Program-made: the position numbers and the translations under genes
In this document: positions 1 through 5,200 of the stretch, one piece after another
Layout: each line of letters begins with the position of its first letter
Position numbering within the stretch: the first letter of the stretch is position 1
Notes under the pieces: generated by a model
Seen by the model: only the letters and a program-made list of their open reading frames with translations
Database searches by the model: none
What the model was told of the DNA's origin: nothing
NCBI GenBank assembly: GCA_937916185.1
Contig: CALGGD010000145.1
Span: 1 to 6,362, forward strand
Reading direction: 5' to 3'
DNA: 6,362 nucleotides
Source of the DNA: an uncultured Oxalobacter sp.
GTDB taxonomy: Bacteria; Pseudomonadota; Gammaproteobacteria; Burkholderiales; Burkholderiaceae_D

Positions 1-618
1 CGGCTGACGGCGGCTTTCCAGATACCTGAACAGCAGGTCCCTCAGTGAAGGCGGAACCGGCACAAAATCCGCCTTGCCGTCCCGGCCCTTGCCATGCACC
101 CAGATGACCGGCTCACCGGCAACCGAATCCAGGTCACCGACATCCAGCGAAGACACCTCGGAAACACGCAGCCCGCAGGACACAATCAGCATCACCATCT
201 CAAAATCCCGAAGCGCCTTTTCACCACCACCTGGCAGCTGGTGTTCAAGCCAAGCCAATACCCGTCTCATCTCGGCATCTGACAGGCAGTCCCGCCTGAA
301 CACCTTTTCTGATTTGATGCCCTTCACCGAAGCGCCGACATCCTTCCCCAGACCGGCATCCGCCATCCAACGGAAGAAACACTTCACCGCAGACAGGTAA
401 GTCCTTGCCGTCGCCACCTGGTAACGGGCAAGCAGGAAAGCCTTCCACCGGCAGAGGGCAGCTGCATCGGGTTCAGGGATGCCATGGCTGATGCACCAGC
501 CCACAAAACACCGGAGCCCAGCGCGGAAAGTCAGTCGGGTCTTCGGCTTGAAATCCGACTCGGACAGGAAACGGGGGAAAAGGGAAGCCCCCCAGGTACT
601 GATAGATGAGAAAGCCAT
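1..618 (-). CDS. Tyrosine recombinase/integrase, N-terminal part (3' end beyond window)
   Basis: This is the first 206 codons of a site-specific tyrosine recombinase of the XerC/XerD/phage-integrase superfamily, which cuts and rejoins DNA at short inverted core sites through a tyrosine intermediate. Residues about 10-85 look like the helical SAM-like core-binding domain (RLTFRAGLRCFVGWC, then ARTYLSAVKCFFRWM). From about residue 113 (LSDAEMRRVLAWL) the catalytic domain begins. SCGLRVSEV carries the first catalytic arginine (R151), and HGKGRDGK followed by VPVPP is the beta-hairpin with the catalytic lysine (K177). The HxxR box and the tyrosine lie beyond the left edge, so activity cannot be judged. 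The ATG at 618 is well supported: an in-frame TGA lies five codons upstream (631-633) and a GAGG ribosome site (624-627) sits 5 nt before it. It is transcribed away from the repeat-rich gap and the other genes. Family assignment is firm. Whether it serves a phage, an integrative element, a cassette system or a DNA inversion switch is not visible. Confidence 0.9.
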   Translation of the reverse strand, partial: MAFSSISTWGASLFPRFLSESDFKPKTRLTFRAGLRCFVGWCISHGIPEPDAAALCRWKAFLLARYQVATARTYLSAVKCFFRWMADAGLGKDVGASVKGIKSEKVFRRDCLSDAEMRRVLAWLEHQLPGGGEKALRDFEMVMLIVSCGLRVSEVSSLDVGDLDSVAGEPVIWVHGKGRDGKADFVPVPPSLRDLLFRYLESRRQP

Positions 619-684
619 AAACGCCTCGACTCAAAAAAAGAAAAACACTAAGACAGGTTGGAACCAGACCAGCCAGGGGAAAAT

Positions 685-705
685 CTCAGGCAACTGATGC
701 CTGGG
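685..705 (-). repeat. Hairpin in the integrase leader (possible attenuator)
   Basis: CAGGCA (687-692) pairs with TGCCTG (698-703) around a 5-nt loop. One G-T and one C-G pair extend the stem to 8 bp (685-692 with 698-705). Read on the minus strand, toward the integrase, the hairpin is followed by AGATTTT, which weakly resembles an intrinsic terminator between the candidate promoter and the integrase start. It could be an attenuator or part of a recombination site. The structure is visible; the role is inference. Confidence 0.45.
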
Positions 706-714
706 GGAAAGACC

Positions 715-742
715 ATTATCAGGGATTGTATGTGCGAAACAA
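715..742 (-). promoter_or_regulatory. Candidate integrase promoter
   Basis: On the minus strand, TTGTTT (742-737) and GATAAT (720-715) are separated by 16 bp. The -10 matches the sigma-70 consensus at five of six positions and the -35 at three. It would start a leader of roughly 90 nt that contains the hairpin at 685-705. Assigned by eye only. Confidence 0.35.
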
Positions 743-759
743 CACCGGAAGATAGGGCA

Positions 760-772
760 GTCTGGGGCAGAC
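760..772. repeat. Short dyad GTCTG-GGG-CAGAC
   Basis: A perfect 5-bp inverted repeat with a 3-nt centre, overlapping a direct repeat of GGGCAG (755-760 and 765-770). It is short enough to be chance, but it is one of a row of dyads upstream of the recombinase gene. No function can be assigned from sequence. Confidence 0.35.
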
Positions 773-777
773 AACAG

Positions 778-797
778 GCATTAATACGCATTAATAC
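778..797. repeat. Tandem 10-bp direct repeat (GCATTAATAC x2)
   Basis: Two exact, adjacent copies of GCATTAATAC (778-787 and 788-797). A further GCATTA follows at 808-813. The spacing is close to one helical turn, so two protein subunits could bind side by side on the same DNA face. The junction of the two copies makes the 14-bp sequence that recurs inverted at 1009-1022. Candidate operator or recombinase arm-type site. Confidence 0.6.
781..794 (+). repeat. Left copy of 14-bp inverted repeat pair
   Basis: TTAATACGCATTAA. Its exact reverse complement is at 1009-1022, with 214 bp between the copies. The match does not extend beyond 14 bp on either side. Each copy is itself nearly palindromic: TTAAT and ATTAA arms flank an asymmetric 4-bp centre (ACGC here). 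That geometry fits either a dimeric repressor operator or a recombinase crossover site. Confidence 0.6.
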
Positions 798-799
798 TC

Positions 800-829
800 C
801 TCATTGCGCATTAGACATTTCGCAATGAG
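800..829. repeat. Dyad with 9-bp arms and 12-bp spacer
   Basis: CTCATTGCG (800-808) and CGCAATGAG (821-829) are perfect reverse complements separated by 12 bp. No T-run follows, so it is not a good intrinsic terminator. It lies inside the segment bordered by the 14-bp inverted pair and could be an operator for a dimeric regulator or a recombination site. Confidence 0.55.
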
Positions 830-965
830 AAATAACTAAAGCTGATTCTATCATAAATGAGGATGGTTATAGGGATTTCATTGGGGAAAAAATGCTAAAA
901 AGTAATAAATAGTAGTAAACAATGCTTCATGATACGGAATGTCAATTAAAAAAATTAGAGAACAA

Positions 966-994
966 TTAACTGTTTAAAAACATAATGTTATGAG
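966..994 (+). promoter_or_regulatory. Weak candidate promoter for the higA-like gene
   Basis: TTAACT (966-971) and TATGAG (989-994) are 17 bp apart, each matching four of six sigma-70 consensus bases. Transcription would start near 1001, just before the 14-bp element at 1009-1022, which could therefore act as an operator. A CATAAT at 981-986 is a better -10 but lacks a matching -35. The assignment is tentative. Confidence 0.28.
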
Positions 995-1008
995 TATTTT
1001 TGATTCTT

Positions 1009-1022
1009 TTAATGCGTATTAA
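1009..1022 (-). repeat. Right copy of 14-bp inverted repeat pair / possible operator
   Basis: TTAATGCGTATTAA, the exact reverse complement of 781-794. It sits 46 bp before the higA-like ATG and just after a weak promoter candidate, the usual place for autoregulation by a HigA-type antitoxin. Read in the same direction, the two copies still agree at 12 of 14 positions because the site is nearly palindromic. Confidence 0.55.
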
Positions 1023-1056
1023 AGGACATTAGTGCCTTTACCTCGATTTTCAGGTC

Positions 1057-1063
1057 AGGGAAG
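1057..1063 (+). promoter_or_regulatory. Ribosome binding site choosing the ATG at 1068
   Basis: AGGGAAG lies 4 nt before the ATG at 1068. An in-frame GTG at 1032 would add 12 residues (MPLPRFSGQGSI) but has no comparable site at a proper distance, and the added residues do not resemble the start of HigA proteins. Confidence 0.6.
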
Positions 1064-1067
1064 TATC

Positions 1068-1361
1068 ATGGAAGAACCTGTGTCACAACATCAACCACCC
1101 CATCCGGGCACTTTTTTAAAAGCAGTCATGGATGAACTGGGACTCAGCATCAACGCCTTTGCCAAGAAGCTGAAAGTTTCCCCGGCAACCATCCAGCGCC
1201 TTGTCGTCGGCAAATCAGACCTTTCTCCTGAGATGGTGCTCCGACTGTCAACAACCATCGGTGAAACCGCCCAAAGCTGGATGCACCGCCAGGTGGAATA
1301 CGACCTTCAGATTGCCTGCCGGCGGGTAGATACCAGCCAGCTGCCCCAGCTGCGGCAGTGA
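1068..1361 (+). CDS. HigA-family XRE-type antitoxin/transcriptional regulator, without HigB
   Basis: The protein is 97 residues, usual for the HigA/VapI antitoxin group. It has the family's N-terminal HPG motif (residues 12-14), then a helix-turn-helix (LSINAFAKKL, then SPATIQRLVVGK, about 26-49), the ALRL-like stretch VLRLSTTIG (57-65) and the closing block SWMHRQVEYDL (70-80). That block matches the typical FWLNLQxxYDL of HigA. In known systems HigA binds and blocks the mRNA-cleaving toxin HigB and represses the operon. HigB normally lies directly upstream, but the upstream gap has no such frame. The downstream neighbour is a HEPN-like protein 49 nt away on the same strand, so this regulator may be solitary or serve a different partner. 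The 14-bp near-palindrome at 1009-1022 is a plausible operator. Base composition is much less AT-rich than in the next gene, suggesting the pair was assembled from different sources. Family call is firm; partner is inferred. Confidence 0.85.
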   Translation: MEEPVSQHQPPHPGTFLKAVMDELGLSINAFAKKLKVSPATIQRLVVGKSDLSPEMVLRLSTTIGETAQSWMHRQVEYDLQIACRRVDTSQLPQLRQ

Positions 1362-1410
1362 CAGGAAGCCAGCTTTTATATCAGCAGACCTGGCAGGAGA
1401 TTTTGAAATC

Positions 1411-1863
1411 ATGGAACCCAATCAAGAGAAATATGAAAGCTATAAAAGAAATTTTGAACGCCTGAATAAAGCACTGAAAAACAATTTTTATTTTGAGGCA
1501 ATCGTTGTTGAATATGCGGTCATGGAAGACAGGATGCAGTCGATTCTCTCTTATGAAGGTAATGAGATTAAACCAAAACAAAATGAGTATATCAGTATAA
1601 CAAGAAAGAAAAACAGGATAAAGAAACTGAGTGAAAAGAAAAATTCATTGATTGGAAAATATTATTCAGAAGCGTTGTTTGAGAAGATAAATGATTGGAT
1701 AAAAGACAGGAATGCTTTGTTTCATGCTTTATTAAGACAGAAATATAACGAAGACGCTATCAAGAACATTGCTGAAGTTGGGTTTTCCCTATCGAGAGAA
1801 CTCATTAATCTGTCCAAGAAGTATAAGCGGGCTGTGATAAATCAAAAAAATAATTTTGAATAA
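1411..1863 (+). CDS. HEPN-like alpha-helical protein, possible RNase toxin
   Basis: This 150-residue protein matches no named family I can state with certainty. It appears almost wholly helical and is rich in Lys, Asn, Ile and Glu. Residues 21-48 (including FEAIVVEYAVMEDRMQSIL) look like a first long helix with acidic positions. Residues 65-83 are strongly basic. W96-IKD-R100-NALF-H105 carries R-N-x3-H, the R-x4-6-H signature of HEPN domains, in which Arg and His form an RNase active site in many toxins and defence proteins. An AGGAGA ribosome site (1395-1400) is 10 nt before the ATG. The gene follows the higA-like gene by 49 nt and is probably co-transcribed. Its codon use (AAA, AAT, ATT, GAA) is markedly more AT-rich than both flanking genes, a sign of transfer. 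The HEPN assignment rests on one motif plus helical context. It could be a catalytic RNase, a nucleotidyltransferase-associated HEPN protein that lost its partner, or a non-catalytic scaffold. Confidence 0.6.
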   Translation: MEPNQEKYESYKRNFERLNKALKNNFYFEAIVVEYAVMEDRMQSILSYEGNEIKPKQNEYISITRKKNRIKKLSEKKNSLIGKYYSEALFEKINDWIKDRNALFHALLRQKYNEDAIKNIAEVGFSLSRELINLSKKYKRAVINQKNNFE

Positions 1864-1875
1864 ATGGTTTTTTAA

Positions 1876-1892
1876 TTATATTGGGAATATAA
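1876..1892. repeat. AT-only palindrome TTATATT-GGG-AATATAA
   Basis: A perfect 7-bp inverted repeat with a GGG centre, 12 bases after the HEPN-like stop codon. The stem has only A-T pairs and no T-run follows, so it would be a weak terminator. It may be a protein site or chance in AT-rich DNA. Confidence 0.35.
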
Positions 1893-1898
1893 CGGAAT

Positions 1899-1920
1899 AT
1901 CTAAACTGTTTCAGATTTTT
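1899..1920 (+). terminator. Weak intrinsic terminator candidate
   Basis: ATCT (1899-1902) pairs with AGAT (1913-1916), with two further A-T pairs after one mismatch, and a T-run ends at 1920. The stem is short and AT-rich. Its position 35-57 bases after the HEPN-like gene is right for ending the two-gene unit, but transcription may well read through toward the adhesin. Confidence 0.22.
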
Positions 1921-1932
1921 AACGATTTACAG

Positions 1933-1960
1933 TTGATTGTAGGAATTTTTATTTTAGATT
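1933..1960 (+). promoter_or_regulatory. Candidate promoter for the adhesin gene
   Basis: TTGATT (1933-1938) and TAGATT (1955-1960) are 16 bp apart, each matching four of six consensus bases. Other -35-like hexamers are TTGACA at 1959-1964 and TTGACG at 2007-2012, but both lack a good -10 at the usual distance. The 204-base gap 1864-2067 is AT-rich and has room for an own promoter, though none stands out clearly. Confidence 0.25.
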
Positions 1961-2067
1961 GACATTAAAAGGGAAGTTTGAGGACTTTTGTTTTTCTCTT
2001 GTTGTTTTGACGGGAATGAAGATTTTAAAGGTTATTCGAATCTTTTCTTTTATCTAAGGAGATTGGG

Positions 2068-2220
2068 ATGAATCAGGTTTTTAAGGTTATTTTCAACCAA
2101 GTCTTGGGCAGGCATGTCGTTGTCAGTGAAATCGCCAGCAGCATCCAGCGTGGCGCATGTAAGGCAGTCGTTGCAACCGCATCGGCTGCCGTTCTGTTTT
2201 TAGGGGGTACTGCGTTTGCT
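2068..2220 (+). other. Extended signal peptide region (ESPR) plus signal peptide of the adhesin
   Basis: Residues 1-24 begin MNQVFKVIFNQVLGRHVVV and continue to SEIAS. They match the conserved ESPR pattern of large type V secreted proteins (MN-K-x-[FY]-[KR]-V-I-W-N, then V-V-S-E). A basic stretch (RGACK, 28-32) is followed by a hydrophobic core (about 33-47) and TAFA at 48-51, giving a likely signal peptidase I cleavage after A51. In known proteins the ESPR slows inner-membrane export and prevents misfolding of large passengers. The usual Trp in the VIWN position is Phe here. Confidence 0.9.
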
Positions 2221-5200
2221 GCGAATCCTACCAATCCGGTTGAAGGTGATGTGCTGAATATAGGTAATAGTACAGAAAACAAGAATACGGTACCTCAATA
2301 TTCTGCTGCAATCGGGAGAAGTAACGAAATTTTGGATGGCATCAACAATTCGTTTGCAGTAGGTAATGGTAATACTGTTGGCTATCACTATACTGGGTAC
2401 ATTCCTAGTGATGGTTCCAGACAACCTTATTATGGACATAATTCTGCTGCAATTGGTGAAAACAATCAGGTATTAGGGGATGCCTCGATTGCGGTAGGTT
2501 TAGGCAGTACGGCAAAAGGGCAGTATTCCTTTGCTGGTGGTGGCACAGTCAAAAAAACGGTGACAACGACTGTTGATGACGGGAATGGCGATACAATAGA
2601 ACAGCAAGATGAAGTGACTGTCGGTTCTCAAGCTTTGGGGGACTATTCATTTGCATTTGGTCGTGCGGTAACAGCTGGTAAAGAAAATTCTATTGGAAGT
2701 TCATATCGTAATGGGTATGCAGCTGCATTTGGTGACCAAACAGTTGCTAGTGGCAATGGTTCATTTGCCGCAGGTTCTTTAACGGTTGCAAGTGCTGATT
2801 ATTCTATCGCCTTTGGCAGGAATACCGAAGCAAGTATGCGGTATGCCGTTGCTGTCGGTGAAGGCAGTAAAGCATCTGGTACAGGTTCTTTTGCCGGTGG
2901 CAGTACATATAACTATGGTACTTATTTAGAGCCAGACAACGTCGGTTCGACAGCAGCGGGCAACGGCTCATTTGCCTTTGGACGTGCGGTTAAAGCCGGT
3001 TTGCCGTATGTGGATTATTCCAATATGGGTTCAAACTATGCTACGGCGTTCGGCGACCGGACGGAAGCACAAGGGGAAGGTTCGTTTGCAGTCGGCATCG
3101 GCGCTGTTGCCAGTGGTCTGGGCTCTGTTGCCGCTGGCATCACCGAATCCGAATTTGTTCGATCTATGCCTTCTTCTCTTTTGTTGTGGTCCTATAAGAC
3201 CGAAGCAAGCGGAAGGGGGGCGGTTGCATTCGGTCGCGGAACGACATCTTCCGGACAATATGCCTTTGCTTTTGGGGATGCAGCAGAAGCTCTGGGGGAC
3301 TATTCCTTTGCAGGAGGCGGTCATAAGTATCAGGGAACAGCAGGCACTAACAGCTCAGGCTGGTACACTGAACGTAACGAGCAAGCCGCAGTATATGATT
3401 ATGATATTAGTGCCTACGTGTATACAACACCGACGCAGGCCTTAGGGAATTACTCGTTTGCATTTGGCGAAGGTGTCACGGCAGGTACATTAGATACAAT
3501 TGAAGAAACTGAAAAAGGAAAAGTATATAGATACGGTTCCATGCATGATGTGGCGTTTGGGCAGAAAACCACTGCCAATGGGGGGCATTCTTTTGCGGCA
3601 GGCAGTAATACGACTGCCAGTGGTGCGGGTTCTTTTGCAGTTGGTGAGAATTCCGTAGCGAGCGGCAGGGGGGCGGTGGCAATGGGTACCTATGGGCAAA
3701 ATTATTGGTCAGATGGCCCCGTTGCAGAAGGAGACGGCTCGGTTGCTATGGGTCAAGGTACTCACGCAAAAGGAACCGGCTCTGTTGCCTTTGGCAACAA
3801 GACAACTGCCGCTGGAGAAGGTTCCGTTGCTTTTGGCTATGGCGGGACTTATAACAGCAGTTATGTTTCCTCTGACGGGTTCGATCCACCCAGAGATAAA
3901 ATCACACTTTCTGACGGTAATCGAACCGGTGCATATGGCGCTTATTCAGCAACATTTGGTTATAACACTTATGCTCAAGGTGACAGGTCCGTCGCGATGG
4001 GGAGTGCTACCAAGGCAATTGGTGACAATTCTCTGGCCTTTGGTCTTGATACTTATGCAGTAGGTAAAGACAGTACTGCTTTTGGTAATGGTTCTGTTGC
4101 ATATGGTAACCGTTCCGTTGCTTTTGGCTCCCTGACAACGGCAGGGGACAAAGATGCAACAGATCCTATGAATCATGGGAATGACAGTCTTGCGTTTGGT
4201 TTGAGGACGACGGCTTCTGGAAGCCGTTCTACAGCATTCGGTTCCGATACAAAAGCCATTGGCGAGGGCAGCCTTGCTTATGGCTTGAGAACAACGGCTA
4301 CAGGTCCACGTTCTACCGCATCAGGCTCAGGAACTTATGCATCAGCCGATTTAGCCATTGCTTCTGGGAACATGACCCGGGCATTAGGCCAGGCATCTGA
4401 AGCCAGTGGCTCCTACACAGCTGCTTATGGGCAGAATGCAAAATCTTTCGGTGAATATACCCATGCCATCGGCAAGAATTCCACTGCCTTCGGCCATTAC
4501 ACCACGGCCGGTAAAAGATTACAGACCGATGAAGAGAAAGCGTTAGGGATCTATACGATGGTGGATCCCTATACCGGGGAACAGACTAAAGTCACCAAGG
4601 TGAATGCAAAGCAGTATGCTTCCATGCTGACCGATGCATCTGGAAACGTGGTGACCGATAACGATCCAGGTCATGTCGTTGACAGCGTTGACAGGAACTA
4701 CATTATCTATCATGCCAAGAGAGGGAAGGATACAAGCCTCTATGCTATCCGTGTCCCCATCAAAGATGCTGATGGCAATCCGACTGGCGACTATGCAATA
4801 CGCGAAGTCTATCAAGAGGAAGGCGATAATACCTGGTATATCCGCTCTGAAGCAGAGCAGGCACAGCTTGAAACTGCGGCAGGCGGGAAAAAGACGCTGC
4901 TCGTCAATTATGACGGTGTTTTCTTAACCGATGACAGCGTAAAAGCTGATAATGCGGTTGCTTTCGGTAACGATACAGAAGCCTCGGCTGAAAACGCCCT
5001 TGCCTTTGGTGATGCCACTCTTGCGTCCAATAAACGGGCGACCGCGTTCGGCAACCATACTGTCGCAACTGGCGACAGCGCCACCTCCTTTGGCGATACG
5101 ACGCTGGCTTCCGGAAGAAACGCAACTGCATTTGGCGAAAGCACCGTTGGGACCATGCAGAACACGACAGCGTTCGGTCAGGAGAGCGCCGCGCTTGCCA

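Larger units (their letters stand above)
619..1067. other. Gene-free repeat-rich divergent intergenic region
   Basis: This 449-base gap lies between the divergent integrase and higA-like genes. I find no credible gene in it; the longest ATG frames in its right half are about a dozen codons, and no HigB-like frame is present. It becomes strongly AT-rich from about 830 to 1020. It holds a hairpin (685-705), a small dyad (760-772), a tandem 10-bp repeat (778-797), a 9-bp-arm dyad (800-829) and a 14-bp inverted pair (781-794 and 1009-1022). This density of dyads next to a recombinase gene suggests recombination sites, operators or both. Confidence 0.7.

Noticed and set aside
479..697. 72-codon plus-strand open frame before the intergenic gap
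   Set aside because: It runs mostly antisense to the integrase N-terminus, has no homology I recognise, and has low-complexity Lys/Thr/Gln sequence at its end.
619..1067. A HigB toxin gene upstream of the HigA-like gene
   Set aside because: Searched by eye in all plus-strand frames. The AT-rich part has frequent stops and the longest ATG frame from 857 is 13 codons.
619..1067. A tRNA gene as integrase attachment target
   Set aside because: No cloverleaf, no GGTTCGA-type T-arm and no acceptor pairing could be found; the dyads present do not fit tRNA arms.
1381..1581. 66-codon minus-strand open frame opposite the HEPN-like gene
   Set aside because: It is antisense to a frame with a good ribosome site and a recognisable motif, and its Phe/Ile-rich translation is what antisense of Lys/Asn-rich coding DNA gives.
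2972..3445. 157-codon plus-strand open frame inside the adhesin
   Set aside because: It is an out-of-frame shadow of the 1431-codon adhesin frame, which is certain; the translation shows no recognisable domain.
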